Shown here piece after piece: positions 47,867-60,363 of a DNA stretch of 64,000 bases; within the stretch, counting starts at the first letter, position 1; the number at the start of each line of letters is the position of its first letter. The stretch is from Scilla litardierei (Eukaryota; Streptophyta; Magnoliopsida; Asparagales; Asparagaceae). Location of the stretch: assembly GCA_030789695.1 (NCBI GenBank), contig CM061132.1, positions 156,842,817-156,906,816 on the forward strand. The letters run 5' to 3'. A program made the translations under genes and the position numbers. The notes under the pieces were generated by a model that made no database searches, had not been told where the DNA came from, and saw only the letters and a program-made list of their open reading frames with translations.

Positions 47867-50090
47867 TGTTATGGCTATTTCTAGATTAATACTAAGCAAA
47901 ACTATGATAAATAATCTAGATACAATCATGTCAGATCTACGAGAAATTAAACTAAATCTGAAAGCGGAAGCATACCTGAATCCATAATGACTGAAACTGT
48001 AGATCTGTATGGGTGGCCTTCAGATCTACACGAATCCCCGTGAAAAATCTTTTAGCTTTATCTGGCTCTAATCTATCGACAGGATGCAGAAAAGACGGCT
48101 CTTCGTTCGTGCGATCTGGGACCATGACGACATTTATACGCGCAAAACCTAATGCATATTGGGTTTTGTGTTTAGCTTATCATTAAACCAGAAAGCCCAT
48201 AAGTCTCTACACATTAAAGGCCCACACCCTAAACGATACATTAAAGCCCACTTAACTTATTAGATCCATTTATTGGGCTTAACTTAATTTGACAGCCTAC
48301 GTTACATAATTGTTTTACATATAAGCCCAACATTGGATTAATGATCTAACAATCTCCCACTTGGGCTATGTGTCAAACCTTATAATTATTTTATGCATAA
48401 AAAACCGAATGAGTACTCAATATGCTGTCATAACTGGAATGTTTCGAAACAAATTCGGTCCATCAATTATTTTAACATATGATCATAGCTGCCTTTGTCA
48501 CATTTAACGTAATTCGACCCATCAATGATCACATAAGCTAAAATAACTGAATGACATGAATTGTGATGTGGATGTGTAGCATGGAAATTTCATGCAGTGT
48601 GATCTTAACTTGACTATTTCCAACTGTTCCTCACTTAAACTTTAGTGAGATCAAACCATAGCAGAATATGGAATATAAAATAAAACTGAATTCTATTTCA
48701 GCAGAAATTAAAACCAAATATCCATACACTGAACACTGAAAAGTGTTTGTATCAAATGAGCACTATAAATACAAACTCCTACTAGAACTGAATATCCTCT
48801 AATGACCTAACACCCCAATATGCCCATGAAACACTTTAGGTGGTAGCCTCTTGATAAGCGGATCCACGACCATGTAGTTTGTTTATATGTACTCTACATA
48901 CAACTCCTTTTTCCAATTCTTTCCTTAACAATAAAGAACTTGATGTCAGTGTACATAGACTTCGTCGAGCTCCTATTGTTATTTGCATATACAACTGCGG
49001 ACATATTGTCACAAAATAACTTAAGTGGTCTTTCAATAACATTTACCAATCGCAGCCCATGACAAAATTCCGCAGCCATATTCCATGATTGGATGCCTCA
49101 TGACAAGCTATGAACTCTGCGGCCATAGTGGAAGAGGCTATAAGAGACTGTCTAGCACTCTTCCATGAAATGGATCCTCCAGCCAGTGGGTACACATAGC
49201 CTGACGTGGGTCTCATGCTATCTTTGTATCCATCAAGATCAGAGTCAGTATATCTAATGATCTCAAGCTTTTCCGACATCTGATACACGAGCATGTGGCT
49301 CTTAGTTCTCTGTAAATATCTAAAGACTCGTTTTGGCTGCTTTCCAATAATCTACTCCTGGATTGCTTAAGTATCTGCCCAACATCCCTATAATGAACGC
49401 GATGTCTGGTCGTGTGCAAACATAAGCATACATCAGACTCCCTACTGCTGAAGAATAGGGAATCTTCTGCATTTCTTGCCTTTCAAAATCACTTTTAGGG
49501 CTCTAATTGAGACTAAACTTGTCTTTCTTAGATACATGGGTATCGACTGCTTTACAATTTTGCATGCCATATATTTGAAGAATCTTTTCGATGTAGACCT
49601 TTTGTGATAATCCAAGAATACACCGGAAACGATCACGGTGTATCTAGATCCCTAATACAAAAGATGCATAACTAAGAACTTTCATCTTAAAGTTCTTAGC
49701 TAGAAATCTCTTGGTTTCATACAATGTGCCTATATCCTTATTGGCAAGCAATATGTCATCGACATATAAAACCAGAAAAGAAACCTTACTCCCACCAAAC
49801 TTATTATATATTCTTTCATCAACCAGATTCATCTCAAAACCAAATGAGGTTATCACTTGATGAAACTTAAATTACCATTAATGAGACGCTTGCTTGAGTC
49901 CATAGATGTATTTCTTTAGTTTACAAACTATAGTCTTTGGGTCTCCGGACACAAAGTTTTCTGGTTGTACCATATAAATCGTCTGATCAATGTCCACGTT
50001 AAGGAACACTGTTTTCACATCCATCTGATATAACTCAAGATCAAAATGTACCACTAATGCCATTATAATTGCCACATAAACTAGCAGAAA
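47867..50090 (-). mobile_element. Copia-C: 5'-truncated Ty1/copia element
   Basis: 3' LTR 47867-48351 (485 bp, TGTTAGATCATT...CCATAACA on the minus strand) with the polypurine tract AAGTGGGAGAT next to it at 48,352-48,362. Then a decayed RT/RNase H region up to about 50,075. Everything upstream of RT is missing; the break near 50,090 joins it to a Tat/Athila-like fragment. A different copia lineage from Copia-A and -B. Confidence 0.8.
48836..50075 (-). pseudogene. Copia-C RT/RNase H fragment
   Basis: Pieces in order on the minus strand: RT with YQMDVKTVFLN and YGLKQAS, RT catalytic LYVDDILLA, then RNase H with YTDSDLDGYKDS, ISWKSARQS and STMAAEFIACHEA, and a final CDNMSAV. Several stops and frame changes separate them. 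Non-functional. Confidence 0.85.
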
Positions 50091-50094
50091 AAGA

Positions 50095-50639
50095 TGTTTT
50101 TTTATGTTTTTATATTTTATGCGTTTTTAATAGAAAGCAAATAAAAATCTTAAACTAAAATATAGAAAGATCTCACCGAATATTCATCGAGAGAAACTGA
50201 AAGTATGGATCACAAATACCGATGTCCCCGGCAACGACGCCAAAAACTTGACTCGTCTCAAAATGTGTGAGCGCTACTCCTAAGTGTAGTAGATCGATCA
50301 AGTAGTAAACCTGGAGAGTCAGGTATCGAATCCACGGGACAGTCGACCTGTAAACCAAAAGAATCGGTTTCTAAAGATTAATAAAACGATGAAAAGCTAC
50401 CACCTTTCGAAGGTGGGATAACCGTGATGATGGGTTTAAGTAAACGAAAGAGTAATACTTAAATGTGTACGAAGAGTCGATATAGGAAACCAATGAGAGG
50501 AGCATGTGTTGGTTGTGATTTTGTTAGAGTATATGTAATCAATGGTAATCAACGTCTTTTCTATAACTCAACGTTTCACCCCACAAGGGTATAAGAACGT
50601 CGGAAAATATAACGATAAAAGAGCATTCAGAATGCCGTA
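50095..50639 (-). mobile_element. Tat/Athila-like gypsy fragment (LTR end and primer site)
   Basis: The plus strand reads TCCCCGGCAACGACGCCA at 50225-50242, the reverse complement of a primer site for tRNA-Asp (usual TGGCGCCGTTGCCGGGGA, one mismatch). This is typical of Athila/Tat elements. Sequence from 50,245 rightwards is the adjacent LTR end, cut at 50,639 by the next LTR. No coding part remains. Confidence 0.7.
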
Positions 50640-53600
50640 TGTAACGACCCGCTCCCCAGGATACCCGGGAAGTACGAATCCGTCCCAAGTATTCCTAGAT
50701 CAACGAGTGTTACGTAGAAAGAGAGAAAGGAAGAGAACAAAAGAATTCTGCAGGTACTACGCACGTGCTGGGAAGTACAAGTAAAACTCCATCACAGATA
50801 AAAACACTGAGAAAAAAAACAAAAGTACAATATTCCATTTTATTGATACATTGATACATCTTATACATACACCAACATCTTCATTTTCACGACTCTACGT
50901 ACAAAGGTCCACCCGAAAAGAAACACCAAAAATACAAGTCTCTCATCATACCCCTCACCACCCAATACTACAACTGATCACCAACTCCGAAGCTCCAGCC
51001 GCTATCTCCAACCTCCAACTCACATGACCTGAAAGTCAACGGGGACACGTCAACGCGCGACCCAGTAGAAACTCCTAATCACCCTAGTGGAACCCAGTTT
51101 AGAACTGGTCTACCTATCTAGGGAGGGTGGTCTAACAAGTAATGATCTTAGGGTATAAAAGTAATCACAATACAATGTGTAAGCATCAAGGAAGAACTTG
51201 TGAACATGCATAAGTAACCATGTTATAACATGCAAGTGCTGGAGGTAAGTAGGAGAACAAATTAACATGCAAGTACTGGACATTTATAATAAACAATGGA
51301 ATGGATCGGCATGAGTTAACAATATTAACTTAACAGAGAAACAAGTGAGCATGGGATAATAATATTTATAATTAAAAGACAATTACTTTAAGTCATTGAT
51401 TCTCATGTTTGGAAACCCGTGTAAACCGTAGGACGCTAAGGAGGCGGACTTCACCCAGGGTGGGTGAAAATGTGGTACCCCAACCAGCAACACGAGCACC
51501 GGAGGGGGCCTCTCGCAACTCCGTACCCGAACGGGGCAAGGTACTGGAGCGAGACCAGCTCGGTTTTTCTGTCGGACAAACGGAGGAAACCATCAATTAC
51601 CGTCATGGTGCGACACGGGCACACCACCGGCCTCTCTAGCCCTCTCCAACTCCCCTTCTGGGGGCAACACATCGGGCGAGAAATCATAATTCATACGTCC
51701 GCTCCTTAACTCCTAAAGTTTACCCGTTTTCCCCCAAACCCGTGTCACCCTCCTTTAGGAGGACGGATACATTCCTCATTCTCACTCTCAGTTTTTATGA
51801 TGTTACTTCGTTTGCCAACGAATCATCTAGCGGTCTTGAATACCGCTTTAACCAACTTTTAACAAATATCATCATCATCATCATCATCATCATCTCAATT
51901 AAAGAATTGCATGGAATATCATCACAAACTCATCGTTATGAATATACTAATGTGAGCACAAAAGCATAAACAAATTGAACTTAAACATTATTAACATAAC
52001 GAATATTTCATGAAACATCTGCATAATTATATGTATCAATAGCATGTCATTGAGAACATGATTAGCACAAACCAACTTAACTTGAAACAAAACTACGCCA
52101 TGATAAGTACTAAGTAAAATTAGCATATGAATCTGTCTAAACTGTAAGTGCAGAAAGAACGGCTTGGTTACCCTATCTACAGTCAGAATTATCTTTTAGT
52201 CCATCTTCAAAGTTGTAGATATGGCAGTCTTGCATTGCCATACCAAATTTCAGAAAATAATATAATATGGGTGATTTATTGTGATCAGTTTAGTAACAGA
52301 TGGCAGTACCGCAGAAAAACAGAAACATTGCACCAACTTCGACAGTGCTTTTCTCCCATTTACAAGCAGATCTGGGTGAAATAAAAAATTGGGTATTGTT
52401 CATCTTGAAGAGTAGTTGTCCAAAATTTCCTAGAACATCTAATTTCAATAAAAATTGTGGTCGAAATCTTGGTTTTAATACAAAGTGTCAAAACTGCCAG
52501 AAATTGGACAAGTTGCAGAAAAAGTCCTATTTCTCCTAGATTTTGAATTGAACATATATCATGTGTTATATGATGTTGGGGTAGGACTTCGAGATCTACA
52601 TGAATATGTTTTTTTTTTCAGATTTTTATTTCATCTATGTTGGGAGATATTCTCAGTTTAACAGAGAATAAAAATACTGGAATTTCAGAACAGTTTTGAT
52701 TGAAAACCAGTAGGCATATCCGAATTTTTATAAAATCATACAGTTAGAATTTGGCAAAATGATCTAAATGAAAGTTGTTCATAACAATGAGATACACAAC
52801 ATATAAAATTTCCAAAGAATTCTCATTAGCCAATTAACCCTAGCACTTAGTCAAAGTTTCAGTTTTTCTGGATCAAATTTCAGATTGAAGAACAAAAGTG
52901 TTTCATGAAAGTTAATTCAGTTCTCCATGTCCTAAAACTAAATTCTACCTAGGTGAAAGGAATTTTTACCTTATAAAGTCCACCAAAAATTCTTTGGCCC
53001 TTCTTATTTCCTTGATGAACTTGGGCTCCTAGTCCTCCTTCAAGCTCCTAACCTGACCTTCAAAAATTGGATTTTTGGAGAGTGTTTGAGGTTATTTTGG
53101 TGTTAAAATGATGAGGAAAGGGCATGGCTTCTTGGTGGTGATTTGGGAGGAGAGTGGTGGTGGGATGGTGGTGAAAAAGGGAGAAAAGGGGAGGATGAAA
53201 ATTTGGACAGATTTGAGAGAGAGAGAGAGAGAGGGTGAGAATGAGGGAGAGATGAAGGAAATTTGGTTTTGCTTTTCTTTTTTTGATAAGTTGATTTTCT
53301 CCCAAAAATTCTCAACCATTCATTTAGTCAAAAGCTAATGCCATGTGTATACTCTTTACCATGCAAGATGACACATTAGTAGGTTATGTGTCATAGCTAC
53401 TAATTTTTGAATTTGTATTTTTAGGAAAATAAAAATATAAGAGGAAATACATCATACCTCTTTTAATACATGGTATTTTATCCTAATACTCTTATTTACT
53501 AATATCAATGATGAGTTTAAAATCTTTTAAAAATAATTCCTACACCAAATTAATTAAAGAAAAATACAAGCATACTCCCAAAAATTATACGTACGTATTT

Positions 53601-53649
53601 ACGCCAAAATACGTATAAATACGCGTACATTAAAATTGGGGTCATTACA
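50640..53649 (-). repeat. 3-kb chromovirus-type LTR (3' LTR)
   Basis: Plus-strand TGTAACGACCCG...GGGGTCATTACA, so on the minus strand it begins TGTAATGACCCC. The adjacent minus-strand sequence TTTTTAAGGTGGGTAGA (53650-53666) is a chromovirus polypurine tract and pol 3' end, marking this as the 3' LTR. Contains an (ATC)n at about 51865-51893 and a (GA)n at 53217-53234. Its matching 5' LTR is not in view. Confidence 0.75.
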
Positions 53650-53739
53650 TTCTACCCACCTTAAAAACCAAGTCCGCCCTCAGACTTTTTATGCTAAAGG
53701 TCTGACCGGAGATTGAATAGTCTAAGGGTTTCCCTACCC

Positions 53740-54106
53740 AAGAAATACAAACAACGCTATATGAATATACTATACACTCATGTATATATGCACTATACCG
53801 TAGATTATACACATATATACACACATTCTTATCCAAGAATATAGGTATACACACAGACAAATCACCACAACACATACATAGTACTATAAATTCCACATCC
53901 GTCCATGTACTCACAAATATATCTATATTGCATGAGAACACTCACATATATATACAGACTAATTGTACACACATACTAGTACACATATACACATGGACAC
54001 ATGTATCAATATCGTACTTAGCAATAAGTAGAAATATGTATAGATGCACCCAAGGCATCAATATACACTCTAATATTTATACACTTATTGTACCCACTAT
54101 ATTTAC
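53740..54106. repeat. ACATAT/TACACA-rich tract, left part
   Basis: Irregular ATACAC, ACATATA and ATATAC words without a fixed period. The same composition continues at 60364-61400, so the young gypsy element at 54107-60363 was inserted into it. Confidence 0.7.
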
Positions 54107-56398
54107 TGTAACGACCCGATTCCCGGGCCCGTTACTTTTTGGTATTTGTGCAGGTCCTGCAGTTAACCAGTGAAAACAAAATAGCCACGATGCAGAGATG
54201 TACAAAAATACCCAAATAGTGTCCACTTATTACATCCATATTGTACAAAAATGGTCCAACAATCGTACATGAAGGAAAGTAAATATAACTGGAAACAACT
54301 CTGAAAGCTGCAGGCTCATGGTCAAATACTGGCGCTATTAACTCTAGAGCATCTGCCTTCATATGTACGTCGTCTGCGGTGTCACATAGATGAAACCGTA
54401 GGTAAGTCACAACAATTCTAGCAATAGAAACAAAGTAGTGCAAAAGTATAGAACAGACTATAGTAAACAAAAGATGGTCAGATAGGTACAAAAAGTAAAG
54501 TATGAGTTGACAGGTATGTACAGATGTGGTATGTAATGCATAAAGTAAGTGCAAAAGCAGCGACTGTGGCGTGGCATGTGGTAGTAACAATATTTTAACT
54601 AATGGCAATAATAAGACAACCAGGTTAACAATGTTTTGACCAATGGGTTGACAGTGGATTGATCTAGTAACTCCTAAGGAAAGATGAGCGTTGTTTGGCT
54701 ATCTAATAGCGTAGGCTGGCCTAATAATAAGAAGTCTAACTTAACTTCCAAATCAGCCAGTCAGTCAGGGCTTGAAGGCACAGGTCACTTCAAAGACCGC
54801 AGGAACAAGTCCATTGGTTGACCAACCCCCTTCCCATTTCCTTTCTAGTCACTGATTCAGTCCTAGTTCAAGACCGCTCATTATTAAACCGTTCTATCAT
54901 GTTCGAGTAGTCTCGACTTGGTCCGTAGAATAGTAGTAGTCGTGACTGAAGCAATGGTATCAATCAATGCAACATTAATCAAACTAGTGCATCAGTCTTA
55001 AATGTCGCAAGGGTCCAATGGTGTGCTCCGTAAATGTGCTCCGTAAATGCCCGAAGGCCCAATAGTGTGTTCCGTAATGTGCTCTGTAAATGCCCGAAGG
55101 CCCAATAGTGTGTTCCGTAATGTGCATCAGCCTTGGCTCGAGTGTACGATATGCAACCAGAAGTGCACCCATCCCACGGAGCAACTCGTGGAATATCTAC
55201 CTACCATTCCTGCAGGGTGATGGTACAGCTTAACTAATAAGGGTGGACCCGGTCACTCCCGCACACTTCGTAGATCAAGACTACCCCGTATCCCGTGTAT
55301 TATCATAGTCCAATGTTCATATCAGTGTTTGTATCAATATGGCCTCATGGGCCCTGTATCAATCAGCTAGTGCAACAGTCTTAGCTCGAGTGTACGATAT
55401 GCAACCAGAAGTGCACCCATTCCACGGAGCAACTCGTGGAATATCTACCTACCATCCCTTTAGGGTGATGGTACAGCTTACCAAATACGGGTGGACCCAG
55501 TCACTCCCGCACACTACGTAGCTCAAGACTACCCCATAACCCATGTTGCATCACATTTCACGTTTATATCAGTATCCTTGTCCGTATCCATATCCGTATC
55601 CGCATGGCCTCATAGGCCCATCATTTCGTACATCCAACAATGTGTACAACTATACATCCATCAACGAGTTCATCAAATACATTTATATGGTAATTACTTG
55701 CTGAAAAGTCAAGGCAGAAGCCTCAACAGAGAATATCAGTCATGAGCAATGCTTTGAAGTCCAACAACTATGATATCAAATTTCATAAAAGTTTACTATC
55801 TCAATTTAGTCCGAGCAATGATTTGAAGTCCAACAACTATGATATCAAAGTGTACTATCTCAATTTAGACCTTTGGTCACACCACTATTGATAGTTCGCT
55901 AATTAAGTAGGTCTCTAGTCATTGGTTCAAGTCAATAGCTGTTCTGAGACTAGATGACACGTCCTAAGTTCATACGAGTACACTATCCAGATTTCCAAAG
56001 TTAGAATTAGAGTGACTTACGGTTTTCGGGATCGTCGTAGTAAGCCGAGGCTGGAGCTAGGGCTTCTAAGGGTGCTCGTGCACGAGAAACAGTACCTGCA
56101 AACATCAGAAATAATTGGTTAACGATCACACTTTTTTTTTCTATCTATTTTTCTTAACGTGTTCGTATTTTTATAATAGCTTAAAACGGGTTAAAACACT
56201 CACTAATAATTTTTAGATAGGCTAGGTATGAGGAAAATAATTTTATCAAGGAAGAAAATATTTTTCTGAAGCTCGTAGGTATTTTTAGTAATTTTTGAAA
56301 TCAGTAAAACTCCTGTCAACCCATTATAAAATAGTTTAAAAATTGAAAAATTGATCAAGTAGGTAAATAGTTTGTCTTGATGAAAACAGGCCGTTACA
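54107..56398 (-). repeat. 3' LTR of the young gypsy element
   Basis: 2292 bp. Inside are two short tandem units (GTGTGTTCCGTAATGTGC with GCCCGAAGGCCCAATA) at 55,020-55,125. A 150-bp block (CTCGAGTGTACGATATGC ... GGTGATGGTACAGCTTA) occurs twice (55,137 and 55,385). Open frames such as 54132-54608 lie wholly in the LTR and are not genes. Confidence 0.92.
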
Positions 56399-57032
56399 TC
56401 CTATCCTCCTTAAAATAATTCTGTCCTCGGAATTTCTTAAACAGATAATTTTTGTTATGAAGAAGCTCAAGCAAATAAATGATAGCAAAGATAGTAATCT
56501 AGTAAAATAGGTTGTAAATAACATGAAATATAATGTGATATCATAGCATCAAGAAAACAAGAGATGTTATGTAGGAATACATACTATTGACATCACCATA
56601 GCTTCTGTAACTAGTCCTGAGATTAGTATCATAATAATTATCTCGACTTTTTAAGTAATGAAATGATAGTTATGATGATAATATCTGTTCGAACTTGGAA
56701 TCTGAGGTGATAAGCCAGTAGCAAGCTATTTGAACCACATAACCCGGAAGACCATAAAGTTTATTCGTGCTACTGGTGACTGACTGGATCTAGCCACAGA
56801 TGTCGTTCATAATATAGAATGTAACGATTAATCCACGGGTACCAACAACATCAATCTCCATAGTGCCCAACCACATGCTAACGTCCAGATCAACGCCCAA
56901 AGGTAAGTACATGGCCAACACCCAAAATCAGTACTCACTTCTAGTATTCCTTCCATCAATCTCCATAATATCCCACAATAAGGCAAGATCCAAGCTCTCA
57001 TCCAGAGCCAAGCACAATGCCTACATCCAACT

Positions 57033-57779
57033 TCAACTCCCAAGGCCAATATCATGCCAATAATCATTGCCATCACTCCTTCCGTAGACAAATACTTGAC
57101 ATTCGCAACACCCAACATTACCCAACAAGTAAACAACCAAAAACACACTTTTCCGCAAACTAAAAGGAGTAGTCGCAAGAGGAAGCCTAAACGGGACATC
57201 AATCTGGGTGAGACCCAGGGCAGAGAGCTCAAGAGAAGCCCAAGGATCATGGCTTTCCAAGATCTCAGCCACACAGCGGTGGCGAGGGTCGTCGCCAAGG
57301 CCAAAAATCCCAAAACATATCGTCGGAGGGCCATCGGTGGTTGTCGATTTATGGTGGCTGTGACTGCTTGACGTGGAGGGTGTCACTGGAGTAGGGTGGG
57401 GTGGTGGAGCTTGAGGTGAGATGGTCGAGTTCGCTTGGGGAAGAGGCCGAGAAGAGGAGTGGAAGTCGATACGGCGTAGGGGAAACCACGGGGCGGCTTG
57501 GTGGGGAAGAAAAGGGGGTCTCTTAAAGAAAAGAGGGGCACCGAAAGTCGTCGGTAGGTGGGCTATGTTAGGCGGGACCGGGGCTCGAGGTGAGGACGAG
57601 GACAAAAAGCAATAACGAGGGGGTAGGTGGTAGGTGGGAAAGGAATTCAAACTTATGGAAAATCGGGCACAACATAGAAAGCAGGGGTTAGAATAGAAAT
57701 ACGATCTCAAGATGGCGTAACAACCTACACTTGTACGTCGGGTTTGGCTCGTCTCAAATCCTTTAGCATCATCCTCCAA
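57033..57779 (-). CDS. Unknown 248-aa open frame inside the non-autonomous element
   Basis: Starts about 290 bp after the 5' LTR and is the longest frame of the interior. The middle (residues about 60-165) is Pro/Ser/His-rich; the C-terminal part (FGLGDDPRHRC, WASLELSALGLTQID) is less biased. No gag, zinc knuckle or protease motif. It overlaps another hydrophobic frame (56828-57334), so at least one is spurious. It could be a captured host fragment or merely an open leader. Not recognised. Confidence 0.25.
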   Translation of the reverse strand: MEDDAKGFETSQTRRTSVGCYAILRSYFYSNPCFLCCARFSISLNSFPTYHLPPRYCFLSSSSPRAPVPPNIAHLPTTFGAPLFFKRPPFLPHQAAPWFPLRRIDFHSSSRPLPQANSTISPQAPPPHPTPVTPSTSSSHSHHKSTTTDGPPTICFGIFGLGDDPRHRCVAEILESHDPWASLELSALGLTQIDVPFRLPLATTPFSLRKSVFLVVYLLGNVGCCECQVFVYGRSDGNDYWHDIGLGS

Positions 57780-58050
57780 TACTTCTAAGTATCCTTCGAT
57801 TTACTTTTGTTGTCGAGCTACCCTCCTTAAAATAGACGTAGTGAGTTTTCAAGGTCAATCGAAAGGTCATCAAGTTAAAGGAAGAGTGACGGGAATCAAG
57901 GAAGTCCTAATGAAGATGGTAATAAGGACGCTTCACCCGTATATCCAATACGGGTGAACACTCGAGACATCCTGTACTCGAGAGTTCTATTTGAGTATTT
58001 TATACCGTACACCATGATCTTGCTATATTGTTCACGAGGTAGGTAGCGCG

Positions 58051-58068
58051 GACCTGCATGGGCCACCA
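58051..58068 (-). other. Primer-binding site matching tRNA-Ile(AAU) 3' end
   Basis: The plus strand reads GACCTGCATGGGCCACCA, three bases before the 5' LTR. From memory this is the exact 3' terminus of plant tRNA-Ile(AAU) including CCA, 18 of 18. So the minus strand carries a perfect primer site for that tRNA rather than for initiator Met. Confidence 0.75.
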
Positions 58069-58071
58069 AGC

Positions 58072-60363
58072 TGTAACGACCCGATTCCTGGGCCCGTTAC
58101 TTTTTGGTATTTGCGCAGGTCCTGCAGTTAACCAGTGAAAACAAAATAGCCACGATGCAGAGATGTACAAAAATACCCAAATAGTGTCCACTTATTACAT
58201 CCATATTGTACAAAAATGGTCCAACAATCGTACATGAAGGAAAGTAAATATAACTGGAAACAACTCTGAAAGCTGCAGGCTCATGGTCAAATACTGGCGC
58301 TATTAACTCTAGAGCATCTGCCTTCATATGTACGTCGTCTGCGGTGTCACATAGATGAAACCGTAGGTAAGTCACAACAATTCTAGCAATAGAAACAAAG
58401 TAGTGCAAAAGTATAGAACAGACTATAGTAAACAAAAGATGGTCAGATAGGTACAAAAAGTAAAGTATGAGCTGACAGGTATGTACAGATGTGGTATGTA
58501 ATGCATAAAGTAAGTGCAAAAGTAGCGACTGTGGCGTGGCATGTGGTAGTAACAATATTTTAACTAATGGCAATAATAAGACAACCAGGTTAACAATGTT
58601 TTGACCAATGGGTTGACAATGGATTGATCTAGTAACTCTTAAGGAAAGATGAGCGTTGTTTGGCTATCTAATAGCGTAGGCTGGCCTAATAATAAGAAGT
58701 CTAACTTAACTTCCAAATCAGCCAGTCAGTCAGGGCTTGAAGGCACAGGTCACTTCAAAGACCGCAGGAACAAGTCCATTGGTTGACCAACCCCCTTCCC
58801 ATTTCCTTTCTAGTCACTGATTCAGTCCTAGTTCAAGACCGCTCATTATTAAACCGTTCTATCATGTTCGAGTAGTCTCGACTTGGTCCGTAGAATAGTA
58901 GTAGTCGTGACTGAAGCAATGGTATCAATCAATGCAACATTAATCAAACTAGTGCATCAGTCTTAAATGTCGCAAGGGTCCAATGGTGTGCTCCGTAAAT
59001 GTGCTCCGTAAATGCCTGAAGGCCCAATAGTGTGTTCCGTAATGTGCTCTGTAAATGCCCGAAGGCCCAATAGTGTGTTCCGTAATGTGCATCAGCCTTG
59101 GCTCGAGTGTACGATATGCAACCAGAAGTGCACCCATCCCACGGAGCAACTCGTGGAATATCTACCTACCATTCCTGCAGGGTGATGGTACAGCTTAACT
59201 AATAAGGGTGGACCCGGTCACTCCCGCACACTTCGTAGATCAAGACTACCCCGTATCCCGTGTATTATCATAGTCCAATGTTCATATCAGTGTTTGTATC
59301 AATATGGCCTCATGGGCCCTGTATCAATCAGCTAGTGCAACAGTCTTAGCTCGAGTGTACGATATGCAACCAGAAGTGCACCCATTCCACGGAGCAACTC
59401 GTGGAATATCTACCTACCATCCCTTTAGGGTGATGGTACAGCTTACCAAATACGGGTGGACCCAGTCACTCCCGCACACTACGTAGCTCAAGACTACCCC
59501 ATAACCCATGTTGCATCACATTTCACGTTTATATCAGTATCCTTGTCCGTATCCATATCCGTATCCGTATGGCCTCATATGCCCATCATTTCGTACATCC
59601 AACAATGTGTACAACTATACATCCATCAATGAGTTCATCAAATACATTTATATGGTAATTACTTGCTGAAAAGTCAAGGCAGAAGCCTCAACAGAGAATA
59701 TCAGTCATGAGCAATGCTTTGAAGTCCAACAACTATGATATCAAATTTCATAAAAGTTTACTATCTCAATTTAGTCCGAGCAATGATTTGAAGTCCAACA
59801 ACTATGATATCAAAGTGTACTATCTCAATTTAGACCTTTGGTCACACCACTATTGACAGTTCGCTAATTAAGTAGGTCTCTAGTCATTGGTTCAAGTCAA
59901 TAGCTGTTCTGAGACTAGATGACACGTCCTAAGTTCATACGAGTACACTATCCAGATTTCCAAAGTTAGAATTAGAGTGACTTACGGTTTTCGGGATCGT
60001 CGTAGTAAGCCGAGGCTGGAGCTAGGGCTTCTAAGGGTGCTCGTGCACGAGAAACAGTACCTGCAAACATCAGAAATAATTGGTTAACGATCACACTTTT
60101 TTTTTCTATCTATTTTTCTTAACGTGTTCGTATTTTTATAATAGCTTAAAACGGGTTAAAACACTCACTAATAATTTTTAGATAGGCTAGGTATGAGGAA
60201 AATAATTTTATCAAGGAAGAAAATATTTTTCTGAAGCTCGTAGGTATTTTTAGTAATTTTTGAAATCAGTAAAACTCCTGTCAACCCATTATAAAATAGT
60301 TTAAAAATTGAAAAATTGATCAAGTAGGTAAATAGTTTGTCTTGATGAAAACAGGCCGTTACA
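58072..60363 (-). repeat. 5' LTR of the young gypsy element
   Basis: 2292 bp, more than 99 percent identical to 54107-56398 by eye. Confidence 0.92.

Larger units (their letters stand above)
54107..60363 (-). mobile_element. Young non-autonomous Ty3/gypsy element (LARD-like), 6257 bp
   Basis: Two 2292-bp LTRs (TGTAACG...CGTTACA) and a perfect TTTAC target duplication (54102-54106 and 60364-60368). Orientation minus: polypurine tract AAGGAGGATAGGA (56399-56411) next to the 3' LTR and primer site next to the 5' LTR at 58072. Only 1673 bp between the LTRs and no gag, protease, RT or integrase. The LTRs differ at roughly a dozen positions, mostly C/T, so insertion is recent. It must have been moved by proteins of a relative, presumably a chromovirus with similar LTRs. 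Confidence 0.92.

Noticed and set aside
54132..54608. 158-codon frame, repeated almost identically at 58097-58573
   Set aside because: It lies wholly in the two LTRs of the young gypsy element; the duplication reflects LTR identity, not a gene family.
56828..57334. Hydrophobic 168-codon frame resembling a membrane protein
   Set aside because: Overlaps another open frame in the non-coding interior of the non-autonomous element; Trp/Leu richness follows from base composition and no start or domain support exists.
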